A program made the position numbers and the translations under genes. The notes beneath the pieces were generated by a model. That model was not told where the DNA came from. It saw only the letters and a program-made list of their open reading frames with translations, and did not search any database. Shown here piece by piece: positions 52,656 through 63,515 of a DNA stretch of 64,000 nucleotides (the stretch's first letter is position 1; every line of letters starts with the position of its first letter). The DNA is from Bacteroidales bacterium (GTDB lineage: Bacteria; Bacteroidota; Bacteroidia; Bacteroidales; Rikenellaceae), in contig CAJTFS010000001.1 of the NCBI GenBank assembly GCA_910575495.1, positions 481,983-545,982 on the forward strand. The letters are read 5' to 3'.

Positions 52656-54596
52656 TTATGCTCCCGCTTTCCGTTCGCGGATCATGCGGTAGATATTCAG
52701 CACGGCTCCGACGCTCCACGCCTGCGAGATGGCCCCGCGGTGAGTGTAGGGCGGGTCGGCGTCGTAGAGGTCGTTGATCGAACCGATGCCGTAGACCTGG
52801 ATGTCTTCTTCGAACGAAGCGAGCATCTCCTCGGCCTGCGGCAGGAAGGCGTCGCCGTCGATGTCGAACGAAGCCTGCACGAAGAATTGCAGCAGCCACG
52901 GCCACACCGAGCCGTTTTGGGCCGCGAAATCGCGCTCGGCGGGGGTTCCGTCGCACGTACCCTTGTAGAGCGGATTGCGCGGGGTGAGCGAGCGCAGGCC
53001 CTTGGGCGTCAGCAGGTGTTGGCGGACGATGCGCAGGATGTCGATCTGCGTCTCGATGTCGGGCATCTTGTAGGGCAGGCCGCATGCGACGATCATGTTG
53101 GGCCGGATGGTGTCGTCGGCCCCGCCGTCGCCCACGTAATCGGCCAGGTAGCCCTGCGGCAGGCGGAACAGCTTGTTGAACGAAGCGGCCGTGCGTGCGG
53201 GAATCTCCTCCCACGCCTTGACGAACTCCGTATCGCCGTTTTCGGACGCGAGCCGCAGCGCATAGCATACGGCGTTGTACCACAAAGCGTTGACTTCGAC
53301 CTGGTAGCCGTTGCGCGGGGTCACGGCGCGTCCGTCGATCACCGAATCCATCCACGTGAGCGGGTGCGCTTCGTCGGAAGCGGCCCAAATCAGCCCGTTG
53401 TCGTTCATCACGACGGTGCCGGCAATGCCGCGCCGATAGCTTTCGAGCAGCTCTTTCATGGCTTGTCCGTAGCGGCGCCAGATGCTCTGTCCGTCGAGTT
53501 TGCGTTCGAGCTGCTGGAGCGTCCAGAAGAACCACAGCGGTGCGTCGACGGCCGCCGCGGCCGATGCCGAGCCGGTGAACATGCCCTGCTGCATGGCGCG
53601 CACCTGCGTGTCGAGGGCGTCGATGCAGTCTTCCTTGTGGTCCTGGGCCAGGGTCAGTCCGGGCAGCGCGATGAAGGTCTGCCGGGCCAGTACGCCGTAC
53701 CACGGATAACCGGCGATGACCTCGGTGCGGTTGCCGGGCCGGCGGATGACGAACTGCCGGGCCGAGTGCTCCAGGCAGCTGATGAAGTCGATCTTGTGGG
53801 TGCGCCGGGCGATGGAGGCCTCGAACATCTCCTCGATGGTCTTGGTGGACCCCATTTCGTCGAGCGACGCCGAGAAGATGATGCTTTCGCCTTTCTTCAG
53901 CTCGGTCTCGAAGTAGCCGGTGGTCATGAGGTCCTCGTGTCCCTCGTAGCCGCGGGCGAGGTCCTGCTGGTACTCGAAATTGTAGTACCAGTCGGGTGCC
54001 GGTACGAACTCCGTGCCGGGCTTCGAAGTCTGGAGGTAGAGCCACGGGAACGACTCGTAGAGACGGCACTTCACGCCGTTGACGGCGGGGTAGGAGTGGC
54101 CGTTGGCCTGCATGTTGGCCTTCGTCAGGGCATGCTTGTCGCGGAACGCCAGGAAAGGCCGCAGCCGCAGGTGCGTCTCGGAGTGGGCGTCGACGAGCGT
54201 GTAGCGGATCATCAGCTGCGTGCGCTTGTGGATCCACAGCATCTCTTTCTTCAGGATGACGCCGCCCACGCGGTAGGTGATCGTCGGGGTGGGCGTATAC
54301 TGGAAGTCGGTGATGTATTTGTGGCCGCGCGGCTCGTAGACCCCCTTGAAACGATGCAGCGCCAGGTTGAAGCTCTGGTCGTGCTGCACGATCGTCTCGT
54401 CGAGCGACGACAGCAGCAGGCAGGTGCGGTCGCTGTCGTCGATGGGTGCCACGATCAGACCATGGTAGCGGCGCGTATTGCAGCAGACGATGGTGGTGCT
54501 CATGTAGCCGCCGATGCGGTCGGTGGCGAGCATCTCCCGCTGGAGCGAATACTCCAGGTTGCCCAATTCGCTTTTGTCGAAGGTTAATGCAGACAT
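52656..54596 (-). CDS. Glycogen debranching enzyme (amylo-alpha-1,6-glucosidase type)
   Basis: A 646-residue cytoplasmic protein with an N-terminal glycogen-debranching beta domain (about 1-260, LATDRIGGYMSTTIVCCNTRRYHG) and a C-terminal (alpha/alpha)6 barrel of the GDE_C/GH133 type (about 280-646). Conserved barrel elements include GYPWYGVLARQTFIALPGL, DAPLWFFWTLQQLE, GYQVEVNALWYNAV and GSVWPWLLQFFVQA. It probably removes alpha-1,6 branches left by the phosphorylase. It lies between the synthase-phosphorylase fusion and GT4 genes, all on the same strand. Confidence 0.92.
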   Translation of the reverse strand: MSALTFDKSELGNLEYSLQREMLATDRIGGYMSTTIVCCNTRRYHGLIVAPIDDSDRTCLLLSSLDETIVQHDQSFNLALHRFKGVYEPRGHKYITDFQYTPTPTITYRVGGVILKKEMLWIHKRTQLMIRYTLVDAHSETHLRLRPFLAFRDKHALTKANMQANGHSYPAVNGVKCRLYESFPWLYLQTSKPGTEFVPAPDWYYNFEYQQDLARGYEGHEDLMTTGYFETELKKGESIIFSASLDEMGSTKTIEEMFEASIARRTHKIDFISCLEHSARQFVIRRPGNRTEVIAGYPWYGVLARQTFIALPGLTLAQDHKEDCIDALDTQVRAMQQGMFTGSASAAAAVDAPLWFFWTLQQLERKLDGQSIWRRYGQAMKELLESYRRGIAGTVVMNDNGLIWAASDEAHPLTWMDSVIDGRAVTPRNGYQVEVNALWYNAVCYALRLASENGDTEFVKAWEEIPARTAASFNKLFRLPQGYLADYVGDGGADDTIRPNMIVACGLPYKMPDIETQIDILRIVRQHLLTPKGLRSLTPRNPLYKGTCDGTPAERDFAAQNGSVWPWLLQFFVQASFDIDGDAFLPQAEEMLASFEEDIQVYGIGSINDLYDADPPYTHRGAISQAWSVGAVLNIYRMIRERKAGA

Positions 54597-54966
54597 ATCG
54601 CTGTGGATGATGTTGTTTTCGTGTTATGAAGATAGCGATTTTTTCGCCATTTTGTTCCCGGATTACGAAAAAATTTCTTTTTTCGGACAGTTTCGGTCGT
54701 GTTTTCAGCTTCCGGGAACAAGAACGGCGGTCGGAAACCTGTTTTACCCGGCCGCCGACCCTGCCGGGAGCAGGGTTTTCTCTATGTTGGTTGTTCCACG
54801 GGCTGCGGTCCGCAAAGGGCGGGAGGTTCGGCGGCAAGCCGTTGTTTCCGGCTGCGGAACCGCTGCTTCGAGAGGTGCCGCGCTGGGGTGCGGTTTCGCG
54901 GTCGCGGCTCCGAACGTCATGCTCCGGGTTTCGGCCCGGAGCATGACGCGGAATTCCGTTTCCCGA
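54597..54966. other. 370-bp intergenic region between fusion and debranching genes
   Basis: No gene is supported. A perfect 13-bp stem-loop (54916-54928 with 54935-54947) begins GTCATGCTCC and lies 20 bp past the fusion gene stop. It lacks a T run but may stop or stabilise the transcript. Confidence 0.6.
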
Positions 54967-57900
54967 TCAGGCCCACTTCACCAGCGCGAAGTCCATGCGG
55001 TGGGGCAGGTGCTCGTTGCGCGGGAAGACACGCAGCGCCACGTCGTAGGTGCCCGTTTCGTCGGGCGTGTAGTCGAGCGTGTAGGTCACCAGACTGCCTT
55101 CGACCTTCGAACATGCGAGGCCTACGGTGCGGGTGACGTTGACCGCTTCGCCGCCGACGATCTGCCGGGCGATCACCATCTCCACGCCCAGGTCTTCGGG
55201 CCGGAGGTTGGCGATGTCGAGCTTTACTTCGAAATGGTAGGTCTCGCCTACGAAGACGGCTTCCTTCTCGATCTTCACGCGCTGCACGTCGACCACGCGC
55301 ACCTGGTCCCAGGCTGCCGAGACCTTGCGCTTCCAGGCCGCGATCTCGCGGGCCAGCCGGTAGCCGCCCTCGACGATCTGCTGCTTGCGTGCCGCGAGCT
55401 TGTTGTAGAAACGTTCCTCGTAGTCGGTGAGCATGCGGTTGGTGGTGAAGTTGGAGGCGATGTCGGCCACGCAGCGCTTGACCGAAGCGACCCACGCGTG
55501 GGGAATGCCGTCCTGTTCGCGCTGGTAGTAGAGCGGGGCGATCTGCTCCTCGATGGTGTTGTAGATCATCTCGGCGTCGAGTTCGTCCTGGTAGTGCTGG
55601 TCGGCGAAGGTGCGTTCCATGGGAAGCATCCAGCCGGCGCCCTCCTTGTAGCCCTCGACCCACCAGCCGTCGAGCACGGAGAACTGCATGACGCCGTTCA
55701 TCACGCACTTTTCGCCCGACGTACCCGACGCCTCCAGCGGACGGGTCGGGGTGTTGAGCCATACGTCGACGCCCTGCACCATGCGGCGGGCCAGCTCCAT
55801 GTCGTAGTTCTGCAGGAAGAGAATCTTGCCCACGAACTGCGGCATGGCCGACACTTCGACGATGCGCTTGATGAGGTCCTGGCCCGGCTTGTCGTTGGGA
55901 TGGGCCTTGCCCGCGAAGATGAACTGCACGGGGCGCTCCTTGTTGTTGACGATGGCCGCCAGCCGGTCGAGGTTGGTGAAGAGCAGGTAGGCGCGCTTGT
56001 AGGTGGCGAAGCGGCGCGCGAAGCCGATGGTCAGCACGTCGGGCTTGATGCCCTCGATGATCTGGATCATCTGGCGCGGCGAGTCGAGACGCACCTGGTT
56101 GGGGTCGCTGAAACGACGGCGGATGTGCTTGATGAGGCGGTTCTTGAGGTACATGCGCTCGTTCCACAGCTCCTCGTCGGGTATGTTGTGCACCTTCTGC
56201 CAGGCGGGGATGTCGTAGGAGTGGCCCTCGAAGCCGTCGCCGAAGTAGCGGGCGTAGAGGCGGCGCAGCGACGTAGCGATCCACGTGGGGAAGTGCACGC
56301 CGTTGGTCACGTAGCCGATGTGCAGCTCGTTCTTGAAGTAGCCGGGCCACATGTTGCCCAGGATGTCCTTCGACACCTCGCCGTGGAGCCACGACACGCC
56401 GTTGACCTCCTGCGAGAGGTTGCAGGCCAGCACCGACATCGAGAACTTCTCGTTGGGGTCGTTGGGGTTGGTCTTGCCGAGGTTGATGTACTGCTCCCAC
56501 GTGATGCCCAGCACGTCGGGGTAGTGCGACATGTACTGACGGATCATGTGCTCGGGGAAGGCGTCGTGGCCGGCCGGCACGGGGGTGTGGGTGGTGAAGA
56601 GCGACGACGAGCGGACCACCTCCAGCGCCTCGGAGAACGAGAGCTTCTTGTGGTTGACCATCTCGCGGATGCGCTCGATGCCGATGAAGGCGGCGTGACC
56701 CTCGTTGCAGTGGAACACTTGGTGCTTGACGCCCAGCTTGCGCAGGGCGCGGATGCCGCCGATGCCCAGCAGGATCTCCTGCTTGAGGCGGTTTTCCCAG
56801 TCGCCGCCGTAGAGGTAGTGGGTGATCTGGCGGTCCTCTTCAAGGTTATCTTCGAAGTCGGTGTCGAGCAGGAAGAGGTCGGTGCGGCCCACCTGGCACT
56901 TCCAGACGCGCGCCGAGAGCGTGCGGCCCGGGAAGGCGATGGTGACCGTGAGCCAGTTGCCCTCCTCGTCGCGCACGGGCGAGATGGGCAGCTTGTAGAA
57001 GTTCTGTGCCTCGTAGGTGGCTTCCTGTGCGCCCTGCGCCGAGAGACGCTGGGTGAAGTAGCCGTAGCGGTACAAGAGACCCACGGCGGCCATCGGCACG
57101 TTCTTGTCCGACGCCTCCTTGAGGTAGTCGCCGGCCAGGATGCCCAGACCGCCCGAGTAGATTTTGAGCGACGAGTGCAGACCGTACTCCATCGAGAAGT
57201 AGGAAACCGTCGTGGTTTTCGGGTCGGGTTTCTCGTCCATGTAGGCGAGGAACTGCGCATGCACGGCGTCGAGCTGGGCGAGGAACTGGGCGTCCTGTTC
57301 GAGTTCCTTGAAGCGCTCGATGCTCAGCTTGTCGAGGAACGCGATGGGGTTGCGGTCGCACTCGGCCCACAACGCGGGGTCGATGTTCTCGAAAAGGTCG
57401 CGGGCGCCGGGATTCCAGCACCACCACAGGTTGCGCGAGAGTTCTTCCAGAGCGTGGAGACGGGCCGGCAGGGTCTTGTCGACCATCATGCGGTTCCAGT
57501 TGGGCTTCTCGACGAAGAGCTGCTGACGCACGAAGTTGATCTGCTCGGTCTTCGAGCCGCCGTCGTCCAGCACGGCGCGGTTGGTGCGCACGATGGAACT
57601 TTCGATCGCTTCGGCGTAGGCGTTCTCGTAGGCGGCGTAAAGATGCTCCCAGAGGGCCGATTTCGAGATTTCGAGGGCCGACCGGCGCTTCTTGGCCACC
57701 TCCTTGTCGTCGAGGCGTGCGAAGCGCAGCATTGCGTCAGCAATGCGCCCGACGACCTCGCTGTCGTTGTAGTCGTCGCGGCGGATCACCTCCACGCCGT
57801 CGTGCTCGGGCTGCTTGCCCACCCACAGGCCGAAGCCGGCAAGCGTCGTGGTGATGGTCGGCACGGAGAAAGCCACCGACTCCAGCGGCGTGTAGCCCCA

Positions 57901-59217
57901 CGGCTCGTAATACGAGGGGAAGACCGTGAGGTCCATGCCCACCAGAAGTTCGTAGTAGTCCTTGCCGAAGATGCCGTCGTTGCGGTTGAGGTAGGTCGGC
58001 ACGAAGATCACCTTCACCTTCGAGTCGTCGGTGGTGAGTACCGAGCCGTTCAGCGCGTGGACGATCGGGTCGGTGTCGGGATACTCCAGCTGGTGGGTCG
58101 AATATTTGTAGCGGCTGCCGTCGATGGGTTTCGACGGGTCGGCCAGATGGGCCTGGAGGTCGGGGCGCGGGCCGCGGTTGCCGGCCGGCACGGTGATGTA
58201 GACCAGCACGTCGCGGTCGAGCTGCCGGGAGGCGGCCAGCGTCTTGAGCGACTCGACGAAGACGTCGAGGCCCTTGTTGCGGAATTCGTAGCGGCCGCTC
58301 GTGCCGACGATCAGCGGGTCGGTCGCGAACTTCGTGCCCAGGCAGGCTTCGGCCACTTCGATCATCGACTTGCGGGCCGCGGCACGCTTGGCGTCGTACT
58401 CGGCGCCCTGCCAAACGAAGTCGTTCTCGAAGCCGTTGGGCGTCACGCAGTCGACCTCGCGGCTCAGCAGATACTTGCACTCGTTGGCCGTGATGTCGCT
58501 CACGGTGAGGAACGCGTCGTGGTAGGTGGCGGCCATCTTCTCGATCGAATGTTTGGCCACAACGTTGAACTGGCGCGCCAGCTCGTCGGCGTTGAACTTC
58601 GTCAGGTCGTTGTAGAGCGGCAGGCGGTTGCCGGCGATGCAGCGGCCCATGACGGTGGCGTGCGTGGTGAAGAGCGTGGCAACGTAGGGGGCGTTGCGGC
58701 GCAGGTAGAGCCCGCCGGCGGCCGTCATCCACTCGTGGAAGTGGGCGGCGACCTTCTCCGTGGCGGTGCAGAAGGTGTCGACGTAGGAGGCGATGACCTT
58801 GCCGGCGGCGTAGCCGAACAGCACGGGCTCGATGTAGTCCCACTGGCCCGAGATCGAATCGACGTGGTAGTCTTCCCACAGTTTCTTCAGAATCTCGTCC
58901 TTGCGGGGAAAAAGCGAGGTGAAGTCGATGAGGATCGCCGTGGGTTCGCCCTTGATCTTCCAGCGGCCCACGCGGATGCGGATGCCGTCGCCGTAGACGC
59001 TCTGACGCCAGTTGCGGAGCAGGTTGGGGTCTTCCTCGAACTCGGGATTGAGGCCTTCGTGCGAGAGGTCGGGACCGATCAGCAGGTAGCGGTCGCCGAA
59101 TTTGCGGGTCGCGGTCTGTGCCTTGGTCGAAACGACGGTGTGGATGCCGCCGATCTTGTTGCACACCTCCCAGCTCACTTCGAACAGATAGTCAGGGGTC
59201 AGTTTTGCGTTGCTCAT
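54967..59217 (-). CDS. Glycogen synthase (GT3) - alpha-glucan phosphorylase (GT35) fusion
   Basis: A 1416-residue bifunctional protein. Residues 1 to about 555 form a GT3 synthase of the yeast/animal type (EVSWEVCNKIGGIHTVVSTKA, TTHATVMGRCIAG, YYEPWGYTPLESVAFSVPT). From about 580 on it is an alpha-glucan phosphorylase: DUF3417-like LEELSRNLWWCWNPGARDLF, YFSMEYGLHSSLKIYSGGLG, FHCNEGHAAF, and the PLP Lys in EASGTSGEKCVMNG (about 1170). The frame is continuous, so fusion is real. One polypeptide holds enzymes for making and for breaking alpha-1,4 bonds, which implies tight switching. It is the first gene of the cluster, with a promoter 53 nt upstream. Confidence 0.93.
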   Translation of the reverse strand: MSNAKLTPDYLFEVSWEVCNKIGGIHTVVSTKAQTATRKFGDRYLLIGPDLSHEGLNPEFEEDPNLLRNWRQSVYGDGIRIRVGRWKIKGEPTAILIDFTSLFPRKDEILKKLWEDYHVDSISGQWDYIEPVLFGYAAGKVIASYVDTFCTATEKVAAHFHEWMTAAGGLYLRRNAPYVATLFTTHATVMGRCIAGNRLPLYNDLTKFNADELARQFNVVAKHSIEKMAATYHDAFLTVSDITANECKYLLSREVDCVTPNGFENDFVWQGAEYDAKRAAARKSMIEVAEACLGTKFATDPLIVGTSGRYEFRNKGLDVFVESLKTLAASRQLDRDVLVYITVPAGNRGPRPDLQAHLADPSKPIDGSRYKYSTHQLEYPDTDPIVHALNGSVLTTDDSKVKVIFVPTYLNRNDGIFGKDYYELLVGMDLTVFPSYYEPWGYTPLESVAFSVPTITTTLAGFGLWVGKQPEHDGVEVIRRDDYNDSEVVGRIADAMLRFARLDDKEVAKKRRSALEISKSALWEHLYAAYENAYAEAIESSIVRTNRAVLDDGGSKTEQINFVRQQLFVEKPNWNRMMVDKTLPARLHALEELSRNLWWCWNPGARDLFENIDPALWAECDRNPIAFLDKLSIERFKELEQDAQFLAQLDAVHAQFLAYMDEKPDPKTTTVSYFSMEYGLHSSLKIYSGGLGILAGDYLKEASDKNVPMAAVGLLYRYGYFTQRLSAQGAQEATYEAQNFYKLPISPVRDEEGNWLTVTIAFPGRTLSARVWKCQVGRTDLFLLDTDFEDNLEEDRQITHYLYGGDWENRLKQEILLGIGGIRALRKLGVKHQVFHCNEGHAAFIGIERIREMVNHKKLSFSEALEVVRSSSLFTTHTPVPAGHDAFPEHMIRQYMSHYPDVLGITWEQYINLGKTNPNDPNEKFSMSVLACNLSQEVNGVSWLHGEVSKDILGNMWPGYFKNELHIGYVTNGVHFPTWIATSLRRLYARYFGDGFEGHSYDIPAWQKVHNIPDEELWNERMYLKNRLIKHIRRRFSDPNQVRLDSPRQMIQIIEGIKPDVLTIGFARRFATYKRAYLLFTNLDRLAAIVNNKERPVQFIFAGKAHPNDKPGQDLIKRIVEVSAMPQFVGKILFLQNYDMELARRMVQGVDVWLNTPTRPLEASGTSGEKCVMNGVMQFSVLDGWWVEGYKEGAGWMLPMERTFADQHYQDELDAEMIYNTIEEQIAPLYYQREQDGIPHAWVASVKRCVADIASNFTTNRMLTDYEERFYNKLAARKQQIVEGGYRLAREIAAWKRKVSAAWDQVRVVDVQRVKIEKEAVFVGETYHFEVKLDIANLRPEDLGVEMVIARQIVGGEAVNVTRTVGLACSKVEGSLVTYTLDYTPDETGTYDVALRVFPRNEHLPHRMDFALVKWA

Positions 59218-59546
59218 AATTTATGTTTTCGTTTGTAATCTACTTGATGCTGAGGCGTAAACTCGGGCGCAAAGTTAATACATATATTTATATTGGGCAA
59301 TCCGTCCGGTCCTGTGCGGGTACTCACGGCGCCGTTGCAGGGCCGCCGGAGGCCTCCCGGGCGGGAATTCTTTAAAAAATTTAAGAATAATTTAACATTG
59401 CCGTTTCTTCCGTTTCGCAGTTTGTTCCTTCGGTCGGTCCGTGCGGCGCCTTCTCCGGCGGCATCGCTGGGCAGAAGCGCGGACGCCCGTCCGGCGAAAC
59501 CCGGAAACGGGCGGAGCGACCGGCTTGTCCGGACATCGCCGGCTTT
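59218..59546. other. 329-bp intergenic region with the glucan-cluster promoter
   Basis: Apart from the TAACTTTG box, it has an AT-rich stretch (59275-59297 and about 59370-59400) and G+C-rich sequence toward hemW. No gene is supported. Confidence 0.55.
59270..59301 (-). promoter_or_regulatory. Promoter of the alpha-glucan cluster
   Basis: The minus strand reads ATTG, 20 bp, TAACTTTG (complement of 59270-59277). The -7 box is exact and the -33 box has one mismatch. The start codon of the fusion gene is about 53 nt downstream. Confidence 0.65.
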
Positions 59547-60662
59547 CTATTCGCTTTCGAACAGCGCGCCGATCACGGCGTCGGAGACCAGCCATTGCTC
59601 GGCCGGGATCGCCAGCCGTTTTTCCATGGCGACGAGTGTTCCGGCGGCTACGAAGCGCTCAGCCTCCCGGAGTGTCCGTTCCGCACTTGCAGCTCCGAAG
59701 CGGCATTCCAGCTCCCCGAGGTCGATCCCCTCGGCCGTGCGCAGCCGCGTCATCAGGTATTCGTTGTATCGGTCGCGGTCGCTCAGCACTTCGTGCTCGG
59801 GCGGTCGGCCGGCGATGTAGCGTTCGATCGAGGCTGCGTTCCAATGGCGCTCGCGTCCGTCGTAGGAGTGGGCCGCGGGTCCCGTGCCCAGGTATTTCTC
59901 GCCGTGCCAATAGGCGGCGTTGTGCCGCGCCCGCCGCCCCGGCAGCGCGAAGTTCGAGACTTCGTAGTGTTCGTATCCGGCTTGTGTCAGCACACGGTGC
60001 ACGGTCAGAAACTCCGCCCGGCTGGTCTCTTCGTCGACGGGCGCGAAGTCGCCCCGTGCGGCCCGACGTCCGAACGCCGTGCCGGGTTCGACGGTCAAAT
60101 GGTATGCCGAAACATGCTCGGGCTCCAGGGCGATAATGGCGTCGAGCGAGCGTTGCAGCGAGTCGCCCCCGAAACCGGGAACGCCGAATATCAGGTCGAC
60201 GGTGAGGTTGCCGAATCCGGCAGCGCGGGCTCTTTTCACCGCATCGACGGCCTGTGCGGCGGTGTGGCGGCGGTTCATCGAGCGCAGGCAGGCGTCGTCG
60301 AGCGACTGGATGCCGATCGAGAGCCGGTCGATGCCTGCGCGGCGCAGTGCGTCGAGATACGCACCGTCGAGGTCGTCGGGATTGGCTTCGAGGGTGGTTT
60401 CCTCCACGGCCGTGCAGTCGAAAAGGTCGGCCGCCCGGGCGAGCAGGCCTCCTATCTGTTGCGGCGTGCAGAGCGATGGAGTGCCTCCGCCGAAGTAACG
60501 CGTGCGGACGGCTTCGCCGCCCAGGTAGCCGCGCTGATGTTCGAGCTCGTCGTGCATGGCTTTCAGCACGTCGTCCATGCGGCGCAGGTCGGCGCTCTTG
60601 AAGAAGTCGCAGTAAGCGCACACGCGCTTGCAGAACGGGATATGGAAATAGAGTCCGGCCAT
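59547..60662 (-). CDS. hemW: HemW-like radical SAM protein
   Basis: A 371-residue radical SAM protein of the HemN/HemW family. The [4Fe-4S] motif CKRVCAYC (11-18) follows the HIPFC-type start, with GGGTPS, LEANPDDL, and IGIQSLDD in the barrel and a C-terminal HemN-type wing. HemW is a heme chaperone rather than an oxygen-independent coproporphyrinogen oxidase; the size and lack of the HemN N-terminal extension favour HemW. The ATG at 60660-60662 gives the family start MAGLYFHIPFC. A TATTTTTG box lies 69 nt upstream, and a poorer TATCTTCG is 8 nt upstream. Confidence 0.9.
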   Translation of the reverse strand: MAGLYFHIPFCKRVCAYCDFFKSADLRRMDDVLKAMHDELEHQRGYLGGEAVRTRYFGGGTPSLCTPQQIGGLLARAADLFDCTAVEETTLEANPDDLDGAYLDALRRAGIDRLSIGIQSLDDACLRSMNRRHTAAQAVDAVKRARAAGFGNLTVDLIFGVPGFGGDSLQRSLDAIIALEPEHVSAYHLTVEPGTAFGRRAARGDFAPVDEETSRAEFLTVHRVLTQAGYEHYEVSNFALPGRRARHNAAYWHGEKYLGTGPAAHSYDGRERHWNAASIERYIAGRPPEHEVLSDRDRYNEYLMTRLRTAEGIDLGELECRFGAASAERTLREAERFVAAGTLVAMEKRLAIPAEQWLVSDAVIGALFESE

Positions 60663-60730
60663 GGTGAATTCGAAGATACGAAAAGTAGGCGGAAAGTGAA
60701 AGGGCTGCGGCGATTTTTTGTGCTTGTCCG

Positions 60731-60738
60731 CAAAAATA
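60731..60738 (-). promoter_or_regulatory. hemW: -7 box for hemW
   Basis: The minus strand reads TATTTTTG, an exact TAnnTTTG match, 69 nt before the start codon. Confidence 0.5.
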
Positions 60739-61029
60739 CTTTCTCTTGTCGGTTCTGTTGTTCAGTTGGTCGGCCGGCGGCGGAACGCGGCCTGCGGAGG
60801 GTGTTCGGTAATCGCCGGATGCCTCTGCGGAAGCAGCTCCGACGAAGATGCCCGGCGCGGTTGAACAAGCACGTGCTGCATGCTCTGCGGACAACGGCGG
60901 CCGGAAAGCCGCCGGCAGAGATGGAACGATTGTTGGACCCGTAGGGCTGCCGGTCGAACAAGCTATGAATGAAGCGCATAAGCCGTTGAGGAAAAATAAT
61001 AAATTTTTTCGGAAAATTCGTTGTTATAT

Positions 61030-61061
61030 TTTTCACAAAAAGGAAAGTTTTTCTAACTTTG
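61030..61061 (+). promoter_or_regulatory. pckA: Promoter of pckA
   Basis: TTTC (61030-61033), 20 bp, TAACTTTG (61054-61061). The -7 box is exact. The leader is about 70 nt and ends in a purine-poor AT-rich stretch before the start codon. Confidence 0.65.
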
Positions 61062-61138
61062 CGTCGGAAAAAATGCGGTGCGCCCGCCGGGCCGCCGCCG
61101 CGCGAACAGAAGAGGTTTAATTTAAAAATAGTTTGATT

Positions 61139-62746
<1,608 letters not shown>

Positions 62747-62778
62747 GTTTTTTCGTTTGAGTTAAATATGAGTTGATG

Positions 62779-62816
62779 GCTTCCGGTCTGCCTTTCGGGC
62801 AGGCCGGAAGTTTTTT
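62779..62816 (+). terminator. Terminator after pckA
   Basis: A perfect 13-bp stem (CTTCCGGTCTGCC with complement) around a 5-nt loop, followed by six T. Classical rho-independent terminator. Confidence 0.93.
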
Positions 62817-62911
62817 GTCTCGTACGTCCGGTCGGGGAGGGCTGCTCGGGGAACTTGTCGGGCAGGCGCAAAGAAAAACGGCGGTTCCGGAGAACCGCCG
62901 GGCCGAGGCAG

Positions 62912-63150
62912 CCGTGCAGATGCTTGGACGCAGCGCACGGTAAAGGCATTGGACCGATCGCTTCCGGTCAGCGGATTCACAAGGGAGCCGTGGAACCACA
63001 GCAGGCCCCCGTTATGATTGTCCGAGACCATGGGCGACGAGGCCCACGAATAGCCATTCGTGCCGACATTGCCCAAGTCTCCCGTTCCGCCGGAGCGGTT
63101 GCCCGCAGCAGGCCCGGGATTAGGGAGCAATCGCTGGAATGGATGCCGCG
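62912..63150 (-). pseudogene. FISUMP-type surface-protein fragment, copy 2
   Basis: The minus strand encodes PGPAAGNRSGGTGDLGNVG, TNGYSWASSPMVSDNHNGG and SLVNPL..DRSNAFTVRCVQ, homologous to copy 1. DNA identity is strongest at both ends (CCAGCGATTGCT and GTGCGCTGCGTCCA), while the middle is divergent. Frame changes relative to copy 1 and missing N-terminal sequence show it is not a functional gene. After VRCVQ the copy has one base more than copy 1. Confidence 0.7.
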
Positions 63151-63172
63151 GAGAGGGAACAAGTTCAATTCA

Positions 63173-63195
63173 GAATTCACAATGCAAAATTGTGA
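63173..63195. repeat. ATTCACAAT-type repeat pair
   Basis: GAATTCACAAT and AAATTGTGAAAT form a short inverted repeat related to the ends of the element in the bat operon. It marks the point where similarity between the two FISUMP modules stops. Confidence 0.6.
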
Positions 63196-63203
63196 AATAA
63201 TTT

Positions 63204-63235
63204 GTCATTCTGAGGAGCATAGCGACGAAGAATCT
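63204..63235 (+). repeat. 32-bp GTCATTCTGAGG repeat, plus orientation
   Basis: The repeat begins GTCATTCTGAGGAGCATAGC and ends GACGAAGAATCT. The same 32 bp occurs inverted at 63516-63547 with one difference (CATAGC against CAGAGC). Similar 'CATTCTGAG..GAAGAATC' repeats are scattered in many bacterial genomes. Confidence 0.8.
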
Positions 63236-63266
63236 ATTAATCAGCAGTATTTATTCTTCATGTGCT

Positions 63267-63334
63267 CGCCCGGGTCGGCTGCGGGGGTCGCATCTTCGAT
63301 GCGAGCCGGCCCGGGCGCAAGGTCTGCAACCTTG
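63267..63334 (-). repeat. Structured palindromic repeat, copy C
   Basis: In the minus orientation it reads through a CAAGGT/ACCTTG hairpin into arms CGCCCGGG/CCCGGGCG around GGCTCGCATCGAAGATGCG-ACCCCCGCAGCC. It is almost the same as copy A across about 68 bp, 30 kb away and inverted. Confidence 0.85.
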
Positions 63335-63391
63335 GCATCGGCTCTTCCGCACCAGAGAAATAGCCGCAATGTGGGGCATGCTTGCCGCAAC

Positions 63392-63412
63392 GTCATGTTG
63401 AGCGAAGCGGAT
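63392..63412 (+). repeat. GTCATGTTGAGCGAAGCG repeat
   Basis: GTCATGTTGAGCGAAGCGGAT matches the copy at 34710-34735 and is a shorter relative of the 32-bp repeat. It lies between the inverted 32-bp pair. Confidence 0.65.
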
Positions 63413-63515
63413 CGACGAACGCAGCGAGTGCAGAGGCCTCTTGCGGACTATGCCTTGCAAGGAGGAGAAAGACAAACGAAGTGCAATCAAGAATCTGTCT
63501 ACGTATACTTGATAC

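Larger units (their letters stand above)
60663..61138. other. 476-bp divergent intergenic region, hemW-pckA
   Basis: It holds the hemW -7 box (60731-60738, minus strand) and the pckA promoter (61030-61061). The 290 bp between them contain no supported gene, only G+C-rich sequence with short inverted repeats. Confidence 0.6.

Noticed and set aside
54514..59238. 1574-codon open frame antisense to the synthase-phosphorylase gene
   Set aside because: High G+C content opens the opposite frame. The protein has no recognisable domain and repeats Val/Asp/His/Arg-rich composition; the minus-strand gene is clearly real.
60671..60678. TATCTTCG as a leaderless promoter for hemW
   Set aside because: It mismatches the -7 consensus, and an exact TATTTTTG box lies 60 bp upstream, so hemW was left out of the leaderless group.
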